A stretch of 64,000 nt of DNA, from positions 372,001 through 436,000 of the forward strand of contig JAZKJV010004140.1 of NCBI GenBank assembly GCA_037367405.1. The letters run 5' to 3'. Numbering within the stretch: the first letter of the stretch is position 1; every line of letters starts with the position of its first letter. The notes under the pieces were generated by a model. The model had not been told where the DNA came from. It saw only the letters and a program-made list of their open reading frames with translations, and did no database searches. Of this stretch, positions 1 through 12,330 are shown piece by piece. Both the position numbers and the translations under genes were made by a program. The stretch is from Ottelia alismoides (taxonomy: Eukaryota > Streptophyta > Magnoliopsida > Alismatales > Hydrocharitaceae).

Positions 1-1439
1 ATAAGTGCATAAAAGAAAATAAAGAAAAGAAAAAGAAAGAACTTGGAACAATTCCGGACTCCTAACCTTCTCTTATTAAAAACAAAGTTTGGAGATAAAT
101 TAAGACATTTGGATTATTGATTTGTTCAGAACCACATTGGTTAAGAAGTGTGGCACAATAGCCCTTAGGTTCCATGATCATATTATCCATTTCTATTCAC
201 AATCTGGTTTGCGCCATCCTCTCAATCGCATACTTTTGCTAACTTGAAATGGCATATCCATGTGTGTGAATTTTTCATCTCTTCCTAAATAAACCGCTGA
301 ACTATAAAAGAGTTTTCTCTCATGGTAACTCATCCTCATGGAGACAGATATTTCATTTTAAGTCAGGTATCACTGGCCTTCACAACTGAAAGAGGGAGAA
401 TCTAGAAGAATAGGAATAGAATTGGGAATGTACTAGTGTAGTTTTTTTCCATTGTAAAGCACGACATTGTAACCAGGTCTTAACTAAGAAGTAGGCTTTT
501 TTAGGAAGCTCCTTATTTTTGTGGAACTTTTGCTGTAGGCTTCTTCTTTGGATTTTTCTTTGACTTTGCATTACTCTGCATTCTTGCATTTACCCCGACA
601 GATATATAGTCTTTTGGTCTGCCCATGTTTTGGGATCTTGGAAAAAGTAACGCCAGCTGACCAATCCACATCAGAAGCATTGTCTCCATCCAGTCTCTAG
701 ACTTTAAATCTCATGGCTATTAGAATAAGTGGATTAGAGTAATAATTTCGGCTATCCCTATGAATGGTTCCTGAGCCACCTTGATGAAGTAGCCTAGCAT
801 CGTCCCGACTTAGACTCCAAGATTTTAAAAAAATCCATCTGAGTTGAGTTGTGTCAAGTGTGAGGTGTCTAATCAAGTCACTACCTCAAGAGTCTTACAT
901 ATGATATGAATGGTCCTATTTAGAAACAATGAATCAACTCATGAACATATTTTGATGGAACCTAAAGAATTAAGTCAAGGCGACATGAAGTATCCCAATT
1001 CCTATCCTTAATGGATTCCTTTAAAATTAAATGTATTAAAGTCTATAACAAGATCCAATTTTCAGACTAATTCAGATTTTGTTCAATTGTCTTGATCATT
1101 CCAAAAAATTTAAATGCTATGTAGAGAAATATTTTTGTGAAACCATTTTCTACTTTGAACCTTTTATGGTTTTTTGAAAAAAATATGCAAATTTATATAC
1201 AAAATATTGAAAAGATTTGCAAATTTTTATAGGTTTTAATTTTACATTTTAGGATTTTTTGTATAAAGTTCAGTAAAAGGAATGTGTACAACTATTTTCA
1301 TGGTAGTGCCTCTATATTTACATGAGTTGTAGTGTACTTTACACAAGAAATTTACAAGTTGAATGTTAGTGCTTATTTAAATGGTTTATATACAAGTTTT
1401 ATACAACTTTTAAAAGGATTCTTATTTGAGTTGTTCTTT

Positions 1440-1800
1440 ATGCAAGGTTCCCAAAAAATTTGAATTTTTTTTGCAAACATTTTGAAAACTTAATTTTGCA
1501 AATAATTTGACAAACATTTTTACAAACATTTAGAACACTTGAAAATCATTTTGTCAAAATGTTTCAAATAGTATTAATGGATTTTTCAAAGTATTTTTGA
1601 AATCATTTTTCAAATCATTTGCAAATAGATTTTCAAAAAATTTATTTATACAAATAAAAGAAATTTTTACAAAAATATTTTCAAAAAGGTTTGAAAACAT
1701 TTTGCAAAAGTTTTTCAAACACTTTTCAAAAGATTTTCCAGGATATTTTCAACCATTTTCAAATCATTTTGCAATATTTTTAATTGATTTATTGCAAGTA
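1440..1800 (-). repeat. Low-complexity CAAACATTTT-like tract of D
   Basis: The tract is made of short degenerate words such as TTTTCAAA, CATTTTGCAAA and CAAATCATTT repeated many times. The same kind of tract lies at about 42420-42790 in element C, at the same place between the 3' LTR and the hairpin series. The open frame over 1597-1815 follows from this composition and is not taken as a gene. Confidence 0.7.
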
Positions 1801-1869
1801 TTTATAATGAATTAGTGTGTGCTTCAATACTTTGCCATATTATTGAAATCATGCAAGTATGAGTTAAAG

Positions 1870-2338
1870 TATATACAATGTATATACCACTCTCTCATAG
1901 ATTAAAGAGAAAAAGGAAGACATAACTCGTATTATGTATATAAAAGTATATACTACTATGACTACAAAATCAAAGAATAAGAAGTTGACCATCACCCCTA
2001 TACTTAGGATGAAGTAATCCTAATTATAATAGATTGTGCACAAGGAAGAGAGGTTCAAGGGTGGGAATGTATGGAATCATCGGCTCGATTTGTCTCCCCA
2101 TAAACTTAGGGTTAAAGATCCTTACTTATAACTAGGAAATCAACAAGAGAGGAGATGGGTGAGGGGATCACAAAATCGATAAGAAGAAAAAAATGTTGTG
2201 GGGATGTACACATCACCCCCTATACTTAGGTAAAGAGATCTCTAAGTATAGGAAACAATAAGAGTTACCAAACATAACAAAGAAAGAACACTTGGTTTAG
2301 ACACCCTATACTTAGGACAAGGTACGTCCTAAATTTAG
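1870..2338 (-). repeat. Hairpin series in the 3' non-coding region of D
   Basis: Four simple inverted repeats share the arm CTATACTTAGG: 1998-2031, 2099-2130, 2220-2251 and 2306-2338. Stem ends differ but pair (GGAT with ATCC at the first, GGAC with GTCC at the last). A degraded composite hairpin lies at about 1870-1960, where the right arm GAAGACATAACTCGTA is still readable. The same series, better preserved, is in C (42935-43290) and A (56292-56646). Confidence 0.75.
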
Positions 2339-2616
2339 ATACAATTATCAGATGGTAGATCTGAGGTGTGGGATAAATGAAAGAGAGAAGGAATGAAAGA
2401 CAAAACAAGTATATACTAGAGGTGTAGATTATTGAGGTGCCTCTAAACAAGTGCTAGTTTTATGCCCCTATTTGGGCGCAAAGGTTAGGATAATGCTGTG
2501 TCAAGGTTCATGATGACATCTATTAGATGAATGACGTATTCTTGCCATCATCTCGTAGTGAGAACAATGACAAACTCAAAAAAGAATCCCCGTATAAAAA
2601 ATCAAGTTGGTGTATG

Positions 2617-5224
2617 TGAAGTATATGGGAAAATCCTTAAGTGCATCACAGAAGCGTGATAATTGCATCACATGCGGTCGGGAGCGACTAGTCGCACTAG
2701 TGCTCGAGGTAGCAGAATTTAAAAATTTAAACCGATGAAACCAAATGATCCAAGAACACTTCTCGAATCATTTCATCTAAATCACAAACAAGTATTAAGA
2801 TTACCTCTTGAAGAATTGTTGCAATTGAGTCTCTAAAGGAGGAGACCTCCTATCTCAAGTCCGATCGAACAGAGGAGATGTTTGCGGGCGCATTGATGAA
2901 ATACACGCTTCTCACAATCCATGTTGATGATCCAAGCAAAAAATCTACTGATATTGTCACATGAGATCCGAAGTCTTCTTCACGAGCGAGGTGCATTGAA
3001 GGAGACGAAGATCCACGAGCAAACGAGATGGTGGCATAATGGTGATGCTACGGTGATGGCGATTCTCTCTAGGGCTCCATGGTGGACGGCCACATGTTGA
3101 GAGAGAGAGAGAGGACCTATAGAGAATGAGAGAGTGAGAGCATATATTTTTCCCTTATTGTTGTAACTTAAATATCAAGGGATGCCTCTTATAATATAGT
3201 ATTTTGGGATCCATGGATCTGAATCCATGGACAACACAAAATCAATGGATGAGATTGATTTGTGTTTCTTTCAATGTACATGATCTTGTTGTTAAAATAC
3301 AACAACAATTAATTAAATTAAATTAAATATATTGAATAATCAAAAAAATAATTTCAAATTAAATCAATTAAACATGGAGATGATTGGTAAGAAAATTAGC
3401 CTCATCCCTAAAGGGGGGGACGTCCACCCATTCCTTTTAGGACTTGTTGGCCATCCACCACTTTTGAATGGATGGAGGTAATCTTTTTCCAATTTATGTG
3501 ATTAAATTATCACATGAATATCTCCAATATTATCTTCACAAAAATAATTTTCAATTATCTTGTGAACATTTCAATCATGCCATTGGAAATTTGTGAATCA
3601 CATTTAGAACCCAAAATAAAATGTAAATTATATTTTCAATTAATTATCCAATGTGAATCAAATTCATATCAATAATTAATCAACAAATATAAATTATAAT
3701 ACATTATTTATTATATAGTATAAATCACGTTTACAATATATATGATTAATATGGATAATACTATCCACATTATTTGTATCCATGATATTTAAATCACATT
3801 TAATCGTCTTGGATCTCTATTCTCATGTGCCGAAAGAATATGATTCACATTCACGTTATTCACATCTTCGATAATTGAATCACATCTAATTATCTTAGAT
3901 AACTCTCCATATAATATAAATCAAATTCATATTATTCATGATAATTAAATCACATTTAATTATCAATTTACTCAATGCTCGGATCCATATACCAAGAATG
4001 AAATTATCCTTGAACTCTTTCAAGAATAATGCGCTTTCTCTACGGATACTTGGAGATAAGGACATGGCGACTGTATGTTCCATGTATAGTGACTTGGATA
4101 TTGGGAGATCTTGCGGACCTCCTATAGATGTTTAATTAAATCAGAACTGCAAATATAATCTTTTCATTGCATCTGAATCACATTTAGATCACTGCCGAAC
4201 ATTTGGACCAAGATTAGATTACTTCGCTATTAAGAGGACTCACTAAAATCCAGACCTGTTTCATCACTCCCTCAGAATAGAAGCATAATGGTTAACAATC
4301 GTTTATGATCACATCACCCTCAAGTATTCCGAATATCTGTACATCCTACATACAAAAAGACCTAGAATAAACCCGAAGTATTAGATAAATTGCACACTAT
4401 ATATTTTTGGGTTTTATCATAAAGTTTCTCATCTGACTATTGGAAGTTTGTATCAATCATATACTTTACAAAAGCATATATCATACCCAGGCGTTGATCG
4501 TATACTTCCAAAGCATATATCAAACCTATAAATCCAGTCAAGGTTCCAATGCAAGGCGACCGTGCACGAAATTTTATTTTCCTAATATTTAATAAGTTTG
4601 CTCAAGTCTTCCAGTTCAGTAAATGAAGCTGTATGAACCCTTTGAGAGATCGTATTACTCATATGCCCTTGTATGCATACTAATACGCTGGTGTATAGTC
4701 CTTGATTAGATCATCAACCTAATGGCCTGCCAAATGTACATACTCAGACATATAGTAACACATCTGTCTCCAGTCAGAGGATGCATGCTTATATCACGAT
4801 AGCATACGACATATGTCTTTGGTTATCTCGATCTCGTTAAGTCAACTCTTTGATCTAACTTATGTAACACCATCGAATCTCTATTCCTATGTAGAGGACC
4901 TGCATCAATAGGTGGACTAGATATCAGCCTTTAGAGAAAGGATTGCCATCTCCTTCTCAGGCTAGAGATCCTCTCTTAATAATCATCTGATGGTGTATGA
5001 TGAGTCCTCAATCTAACTCTTTAGATATTCATCAAAGCACCAACCTCTATTATTCAAAAATTGAATAAACAGTTGTATGATCATTAAAATGGCCATGGTA
5101 CATAACCCTATATTTTCTAAGGGACCTATTAGGTAAATTAATTATTCTTCATTTCAGATCAGGGAATGATATTCACAATAACATTTATTGCATAATGGCT
5201 TGTCGTGGGCTCGCATGTCTAATA
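2617..5224 (-). repeat. Solo LTR of the Ty1/copia family (inside D)
   Basis: This 2608-base copy matches the two LTRs of element F (12331-14919 and 20227-22642) from start to end. It shares the block around ctagtcgcactagt, the GA-rich stretch near 3100, the palindrome-rich stretch 3590-4195 and the end block gggctcgcatgtc. It begins TGAAG and ends AATA (the expected CA has changed to TA). It is flanked by GTATG (2612-2616) and GTACG (5225-5229), a 5-base target duplication with one transition. No internal region is attached, so it is a solo LTR formed by recombination between two LTRs. Orientation follows F. Confidence 0.88.
3590..4195. repeat. Run of palindromes with AATCACATT core (solo LTR)
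   Basis: At least eight inverted repeats share the centre AAT-CAC-ATT or AAT-CAA-ATT but have different arms: about 3592, 3651, 3717, 3784, 3837, 3870, 3907, 3940 and 4169. Examples are GATAATTAAAT-CAC-ATTTAATTATC at 3940-3964 and ATATAAAT-CAA-ATTCATAT near 3915. The same run occurs in both LTRs of F. Confidence 0.8.
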
Positions 5225-5229
5225 GTACG

Positions 5230-6840
5230 ATGAATCTCATATTCTTTATATAAATATATCAATACCAACTCATTCCATAAGATAAATCACGTTTTTAATA
5301 ATTCAAAGGGGTGGTATTACGTGAATTATGCATACCAGATTTCATGCATTTGTTGGTCCATTCAAATAGGAAATGACTTATTACTCTTCGAGCCACCTTG
5401 ATTTATACCCGAATTAAGAGAGAAGGAAATAAGAGGTATGCATAATCAACTTTATGGAAAATGAAAGGTTGCAATAACAATTTTGTAGGATGTCCATCAC
5501 GAATACCACAATACTTAATGCCAAAATTACACTCCAAATATTATATGTAATGGCATCCCAATATTAACCACTTTAGTCTATGTTATCATCTATATACAAT
5601 CCTATTTTTATAAACCCAAACCATTAATTACATCCAAGCACCATTCTTTATAATATTAGAACGTTCGGCTAGATTTGTTGATGGCCGCTAGAATTAATAA
5701 AAAAAACGTGGATGGAAAAAGTGTGAAGAGCATTAACAAGAAGGCACCAATGCCTTTGGCAACAAACTATTTAATGGTGATAATGGATTCCATAAGATGA
5801 AAAGACTCATCTCCAAATGGAAGGGATTGAAACGACCATGGGAAGATAGTATATATACCATACGATAGAGGGGCTTTGGAGGACATTCTATTTGATTAAC
5901 CAATTCCATAATGTCATTTAACTGCCAACCAATTCTATTTTAACCAATACTCTCATCATTTAATCCAAAAATATCCCACCACCATAATTAATCATATATT
6001 TTTAGTATCGACGAAGCATTAAAGTGATTTCGTCAACTTGTGCATTTGGACCTTCAGTGAATTTGACTCACGTAGCTCCACCTTGAGTGCCACCAATGTC
6101 CATCAACCATCATTTCCTCAGAACCTATGCAAATTCGACTCTAGAGGTTTCTTCCCAACCTACCAACCATCGCATTTTTATCTCCTCTTTATTTAATTAC
6201 GTTACATTTTTATATCTATCTTATTTTGTTGCCTTCTCTTTCATGCAACTATTCATCAAGATTATCGCAATGATCCGTATTTAACGGTGATTATCCTCAA
6301 CTTTTGAGGAATTGGACCATGACACGAGGTTGGAGCTCGATTCACGATGGTAATCGTATCCAACTCGCCTCAACAGGACATCCAAATTCACAAAATGTTA
6401 ACATGTACGAGTCCAATTGGAGGTTATCGCACAGAAGGGGAGTGATCAACACTTGCCAGTCTGCACTATTGTTTTCTCCAACTTTCATTTCAACTTCTGC
6501 TATTTAAACATTATGCAACAAACTCATAAATTTATAAAAAGTATTTTTACTTGCAAAATGAAGTGCAAAATGTTCCCGTCCGTGTGTATTCGACCCTTAC
6601 TTAGCCTATATTGTGTTTTACACATAATAAAGCTAAGTCTAGTAATTTATTTATTGGAAGTGTATTTTTACTTGTTCTCAATGACTATCTGACATAGAAA
6701 TTGGGTATTTAAACCCTCGAAAATACAATTCAACAATGCATACCACCTGGAGAAGAGAATCAACAACTAAGCTAGAGTTTGATGGTTCACATGAAATCAT
6801 CATCTTGTATGAATGAAGTGAGTGACCAAAGCCAGCAAAA
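5230..6840. other. Internal part of D with no recognisable content
   Basis: AT-rich sequence between the solo LTR and the gag remnant. In C the corresponding place is occupied by pol. I looked for FMDD, DNGSS, ILGRPF and WGIDFMG-like peptides on the minus strand and saw none. Short open frames on the plus strand (6087-6284, 6304-6507, 6417-6692) overlap one another and show no known motif. It may be a diverged spacer of D, or captured DNA of unknown origin. Confidence 0.4.
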
Positions 6841-8074
6841 TCAAACATGGAGAAGAATGGATATGGAATCCTCTACATCAATCACAGTCTCATAAATATA
6901 CGAAGAGTAAAGATCATGAGATTCTATAAGCAACTGGGCATCTGATGGATATAAGGTCGAAAGATCAAAGAAGTCATCGAATGCCACAAAGTGTTGCTCG
7001 TCCTCATGAGGGTCGTCGAGGAGATAAGACTCAAAGGGGTCACGAAAATAAAATGACTTGGTCTCTACAGTAGATAGACTGACTGCATAGTTAGTGGGTG
7101 AAATCGAGTACGTAGAAAATGTTGCAACCACCTGGAGAAAACTCTCAGGGTGTAATGCAAGCCAATCACTGGAAAGCGAGGTCATGTTGGCATCTAAACT
7201 CTCATCCTCAAAAAATTATCACACTCTTCAATCGGGAGGATGTAGGTTTAATGGGAGGGGCTAACAAGATGTGGCATATGAAAATGTAAGACCTCACTAA
7301 ACAACATCCACTGGAATGTTTCAGGATATTGATCAAAATCCTCTATACGCTCTATGGGGATATGGAAGTCAGGAGGAGGAAACAAAAATGACTGGTAGGA
7401 AGGGTGACACAATGCAAGTTCTGACTTCGTCTACTGAAGTACTGATAGAGATTGTACGATAGGTTCTTGAAGCAAGATGTGCAGAACCGACTCAAGGGTC
7501 GGTATTGAGAAATGGAAACATACAACATCAGTATTATCATTATAAATCTATATTTCTTTAGAGATTGTGTCCTCAACCTAGCGTGCAAACAAAGAAACCT
7601 CAATAATAGCATCACACAATTTAGATTCATAATCCGCCAATGGGAGCACACTCATTCCAGGCTTAAATTTGCGAAGCTAAGTAGTATCAACAATGTCCTC
7701 ATTGTATACCTTATCATGAAACACATCAAGCCTAAAGGTAGAAGAAGGCAACACAAGATGAAATGAAGAGGGAGGGCGGTACATAAGAGACAAAATTCTA
7801 CATAGGACTCCAACCGTACGAGGATTAAGGTCGAATAAGATGGGCAAAATTATGGCTCAAGAAGAGAGTCATCCTGAGTCGTACCCTGAATGTAGACCCG
7901 ACGATGATATGGGTGAAAAGAAGCTGCAAGATCCAAACGAAGATAAGGGCAACCCATGATTACAATGCAAATGATGATGAACAAGAAAGATGACTCAAGA
8001 AAGGAAAAGAAGAAAAGAAGAAAAGGACTCAAAGACTGATAAATTAAAATAAAGAGAAACAGTATCAGATCCAA
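6841..8074 (-). pseudogene. Probable gag remnant of D
   Basis: Two minus-strand open frames (7850-8074 and 6841-7185) lie where the gag of C starts relative to its leader: the leader text aatcaaacacaaagca followed by caccaactc is shared by D (8085-8118) and C (about 50312-50343). The second frame is acidic (DDPHEDEQHFVAFDD), as is the N-terminal part of the C gag (EHADDHEHPPFLF). I cannot see the conserved gag core (FLKKYYPLGRT in C). The call rests on position and composition, and the reading frame is interrupted. Confidence 0.4.
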
Positions 8075-9461
8075 AGTCAGTAATCAAACACAAAGCAAAG
8101 TCAAATTCACCAACTCGAAAGACCACGAGAGATTGGTCAATTATCTTTTCAATTTTAAAGTTAGGTGAATTTTAAAAGTTATGCAAACTCACATGTGTAG
8201 TCTCCTTGAGTGGTTGTGATCCAGTCAGTGTAGCACACCTACTAGATCATCACGAACTCTTCCTCTACAGTCATAAGCAAGTGCTTGCAGCAAGTATCAA
8301 GGCCCAAGAGCCAACCCAAGTGCTTAGGGCACAAGTTCAGGGATGGGTGCTCTAGTCCTTAAGTGTACATGCCTCGCTCAGTCAGAATAAAAAATGTTTA
8401 TATGCGGGAGTTTCTCTTCCCAAGACAATGAATGCAATTACATCTGATTTTAATGTCAAATAAAACTAACAGTCCTGATTTTATTTTTGGTTATCCCTTT
8501 TTTGGTTATTTTTCATGCATGACGCCTAATAGGATTCCAATTACTTTAGTATAATAAGGTGATCAAAATCAATGGGAGAGATCGTCAAAGCAATGCAAGC
8601 AAGAAATCAATGATATATGCTCAGTCTGAAATTCTCACCTTGCTTCCCATCTTTCTTCATGCATGATGCTAGACAAAATTGAAACCTATGCTATACGCAA
8701 ATGCAAGTCAATGAAATCGCCCTAGAACAAGAGTTTCTATTAGCGAGAAGAACATATGCTAACTACTCAAAATTGGAACCCAAATGGCCAGTCTTGGAGA
8801 CTTTTCAGTGTCTGCCACAACGGATCATGCTAGCCTTATATAGAGTCTCAATGCTCAGTTCCAAATCCAAGCAATCAATAATTATTTTGTCTTAGTCCAA
8901 GCGAAGAATCTATAGGTACATGCAATAACTAGGGACGTGGACCTTAGACTATCGAGAAAGCAAACCCTAGGCTAGGGCTCAATCACATAAAACCAATAGA
9001 AAAGATGGTAAAAAAATTCAAAACACAGAAAATAAAATAAATAAAGAATGGGAAAATCATGAAAAAGCTAACAAGGCCCCCAAGTGAATAATCAATTGGG
9101 CAATGGGCCTCAAGGTGTCACAATGTCTGGAGAGTTCAAAATATTGCAAATTATAGAGGTCTCTCTCTCACTTGAATTACAAAATAAAATAAATTTAAAA
9201 TAAAAGTACAAAATAGAACTGCTCTAAAAAATCTTCAAGTCTTCTCATGTTGCTCTCTTTTATCGGCTTGCGCTGAAAGTCGACTCTGCTTCACGTGGGT
9301 GCACATGAGTCGTAAATGTACCTCTCTCGATCCATAGTCTCTTACAACAAGGTCAAAAAAGGAGATGGTAAGACAATTATATAAAAAATAAAAAAGAGAG
9401 AAAAGTATATGATAAAAATAATATAGAAAAGAAGGAAGACAAGCAATCTATGCAACATTGC
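8075..9461 (-). other. Untranslated leader of D
   Basis: This stretch between the gag remnant and the primer site aligns in pieces with the C leader (about 50270-51954). Shared blocks are the caccaactc block near 8110, the cccccaagtgaa block near 9076 (C: cccccgggtgaac near 51598), and the agagaaaag/agacaagcaa tract before the primer site. No gene is seen. Confidence 0.6.
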
Positions 9462-9476
9462 TCCCTAACAACACCA
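9462..9476 (-). promoter_or_regulatory. Decayed tRNA-Asp primer binding site of D
   Basis: The plus strand reads TCCCTAACAACACCA, two bases from the start of the LTR (TG at 9479). C has TCCCCAGCAACGGTGCCA at the same place. D differs by transitions and a 3-base loss, so it no longer matches the tRNA well. Confidence 0.7.
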
Positions 9477-9478
9477 TT

Positions 9479-10404
9479 TGTTGACACACTTTTTACAAGG
9501 GTTTGACATTCTACATAAGGAGAGAACATCGTCGTTGTGGTGACCTCTCACTAAAGGCGAATCAAGCAACAATTGACCCACGATTAAACAGTGATACAAT
9601 ACAAGTGAACGTGGAGTTACAATTTATTATAACTCTATAAAAGTGTGTGTATAGGTATAAGTATGCAGAGTGTCAAATTGAGGAAGCAACCATTATAGAT
9701 TGCGAAAATAAATCAAAAAATTATCCTTTTTTCTCTTTATTTTTTCATGGGTTTTTAATTATATAAATTTTATCGATTTGTTAATGTTATATATATTTCT
9801 TTTATTTTAGTTTTCTACATTTTATTTTCTTTTTATATTTTCTGATTTTTTTAATATATATGTAATATAGATATATATACACAAGTATATATAGATAAGA
9901 TATATATTACAACTGATAAATAGGATATAAATATCTATAATATATAAAAAATATGAGAAATACGCTAAGGTACATTCCTTTCTTTTTCTAAGGGTTTATA
10001 AATAATTATGGTATTTTTCATAATAATACTAATAATAATATAAGTATATATAGATATATATAATATATACTTTTATACTTATATATAGCTATAAATACTC
10101 AAATTTGATAAAATAAAATATTTTCACTTTTTTATTTTTCTCTATTTTGGTATTTTTTATTAAAATTGTTGATATTATTTTTGTATTTTTAATTTATTGA
10201 AGATATCAAAACAAGGAGTAATAATAACGAGTCAAAGCTTTGCAAGTTAAAAACAGATTATAATCTTAATATTTTCCAAAACTATTTTTAAATATTTATT
10301 ATATAATATAGATAAAATTCAGAAAAAAAATTATTTTTGTTTCTTTATATAATTTTCACTAAATTTTATTAGGATTTTGGTAATTTTAGTTATTTTATTG
10401 GCTT
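9479..10404 (-). repeat. Partial 5' LTR of D
   Basis: It begins TGTTGACACAC and follows the order of the right LTR of C: gtcaacaatt-like block, ggagttacaatttatt, actctataaaagtg, agtatgcagagtg, then long T-rich stretches and a cloud of atcaaaacaagg text at about 10205. Similarity to C is lost at about 10400, where a copia LTR fragment begins. About 0.9 kb of an expected 3.8 kb is visible. Confidence 0.7.
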
Positions 10405-10650
10405 TAGGATGGCCGCCCTAGTCCTAAATCATGCTGGTCATCCCGCCTCTTATTAAGAAGGAGCCCGCCTTTCTTCATGATCCTTTAAGTTGATTTAATT
10501 GAATTAATTTATATTGATGATTATTCAATAAATTAAATTAAATTAAATTAAATTAATTTTTATTGTACTATTTACAACAAAATCATGACCATTGAAAGAA
10601 ACACATATTAATCTCAACCATTGGGATTTTGTTGTCCATGGATTGAAATC
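10405..10650 (+). repeat. Fragment of a plus-strand copia LTR
   Basis: The reverse complement matches about 3200-3430 of the solo LTR: ccatggacaacaaaatc, gtgtttctttcaatgg, runs of ATTTAATTTA, and a purine-rich block near 10407-10450. Its orientation is opposite to F and the solo LTR. The match runs to the last base before element B starts at 10651, so B inserted into this fragment and the rest may lie right of the window. Confidence 0.6.
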
Positions 10651-12130
10651 TGATGAATCTATGATTCATCGCCTTTATTCATTCATTTTGGCTAAAATAC
10701 TTGGTAAAATTCATTTAAATATTCATTAATTCTCACTAATTACCATTCTAACTAGACTTATTAATATTACATGTTTAACTTTTATTTTATCTAAAAAAGA
10801 AAGAGAAAATGAAAAATAAAATAAAATTACGAATGTATATAAAATATATACATACTGATCAATTCTAAGATCGGGTCAATATTGACTTGGTCAAGAAAAT
10901 AAATAAGTAGTGGGAGATAAGGATCCTAGTGAATAAAAATGTCAGAAAACCTAGATCATAATTATATATTTGTACATTTTTTACCTTGTAAATATTTCAA
11001 CTATTTTATTTATCACTAAGAAAGACTCAAACAAAGATATTTTCCTAACGAAATTTGTTTATAAATATATATATATATATATATTATTTTATAAAATATC
11101 ATAAAAGTTATTTATTACAAAAGTAATTAAATACAATAAATCGAAAAATCTTCAAAGCTGACTTCCAAGGTTCATAATTATTTATAAAAAACTCCAAATC
11201 AAGAAAACCCACTTTTAAACTTCGTTTTACAACTAATACTATTTATTAAAAATATCAAAAAATATTAGAATAAAACGGGTGAGTTTTGGCTTATGGGCCC
11301 TGTTGTCTATGTGTACTATATGTTGAAACTTTCTAATTTTCCAACTAATTATTCTTAACTCTATTTAACTTAATTTCTTTTCTAAGTATTTCTAAAAAAT
11401 CAACAAAAAATATAAAAAATATAATTTAAGTGAAAATGTTAATAAATCCTGAAGCTCTGAAGTCGTGACCTAAATTTTTCGGACCTCGTAACTCAGCCAT
11501 ATGGACTCAGAATTGGGCGTATTCACTTTCAAAGTTTGTTTTATAGAAATATCTACCAAATGGCAATGGTTTCGCTAAAATTGGAGTTAATATGCAGAAC
11601 TTGGGTTTTGGGAGTATATTAGTATACAATGTACGATGTACTTATTTTTATTTTATTTAATATATGCCATCAATCTTATATATACTTTATTAATATTCTA
11701 TTATTAAATTATATAAAATAAAGTTTATTTATATATGTATTATTTATTTATTATTTATTGAATTATTATTTATTAATTATTTAAAAAATTATCTATTTAA
11801 CAATTTATTTATATATTTAATTATTCAATTACTTCATTAATTATTTAATCATGTAATTATCTATTTAATTATGTATTAAAATAATTTATTTAATCTAATT
11901 ATTTCATTTTTTCCTCACGTGCGCTGCATGCCCGCTACACCTGTTTCCCCTTTTTTTCCCCGCTACGTTGCGTCATGCCTCCTCCTTCCTCTTCTCCTCT
12001 TATCCGGCCACCAACAACTCCTAACTCCTCCTACCACATGCCATTCAGCCGGTGGCCCAACAACCTCACGATCAACGGACTCCACCTCCAGTGACCCCAT
12101 CCGTTGCTTTGGGCCACAAGTTCCGACGAT

Positions 12131-12137
12131 TATATAA
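12131..12137 (+). promoter_or_regulatory. Candidate TATA box of B LTR
   Basis: TATATAA lies in the GC-rich part of the LTR, about 1480 bases from its start. The A LTR has TATAAATA at about 1262 from its start in the same kind of context. A dinucleotide TA run at 12200-12222 is an alternative. Confidence 0.45.
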
Positions 12138-12199
12138 TGGCACCCAACCCCATTTGACCCATCCGCCATTGTTGAGACCTTCCTCTTCCACGAGCTCTG

Positions 12200-12252
<53 letters not shown>
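12200..12252. repeat. (TA)n(GA)n microsatellite
   Basis: About 11 TA units followed by about 15 GA units, within the GC-rich part of the B LTR shortly before the F insertion point. Confidence 0.95.
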
Positions 12253-12253
<1 letters not shown>

Positions 12254-12330
12254 GAAGAGGGTGACTGAGTTCTTCCTCCTCTGTTGTTGAGAAAGATTAG
12301 GCGAGGTTTAGTATGATCCAATGTGAGCAC

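Larger units (their letters stand above)
1..10404 (-). mobile_element. Element D: old, pol-less Athila-like LTR element
   Basis: This is a minus-strand Ty3/gypsy remnant related to element C. Base 1 lines up with C near 41001 (shared ataagtgc and A/G-rich tract), so the 3' LTR of D should start about 46 bases left of the window. The same order as in C follows: CAAACATTTT-rich tract, hairpin series with CTATACTTAGG arms, faint gag, leader, decayed primer site at 9462-9476 and the start of a 5' LTR at 9479. Without the solo LTR (2617-5224) the internal part is about 6.9 kb against 11.0 kb in C, and no RT, RNase H or integrase motif was found. I infer a non-autonomous or internally deleted relative of C. 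The right end is lost at about 10404. Confidence 0.7.
10651..12330 (+). repeat. 5' LTR of B, first part
   Basis: It starts TGATGAATC-TAT-GATTCATCG, nearly identical to the first 21 bases of the LTRs of A. Most of it is very AT-rich (10680-11900), then it changes at about 11910 to GC-rich sequence. It stops at 12330 where copia element F begins and resumes at 22643. Confidence 0.78.

Noticed and set aside
1597..1815. A 72-codon frame rich in Phe, Lys and Ser
   Set aside because: It is a translation of the low-complexity CAAACATTTT tract, and the matching tract in C does not keep the frame.
6087..6692. Three plus-strand frames in D, considered as a captured host gene fragment
   Set aside because: They overlap in different frames, are short, and show no domain or splice pattern that I can recognise. 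Left as unexplained internal sequence.
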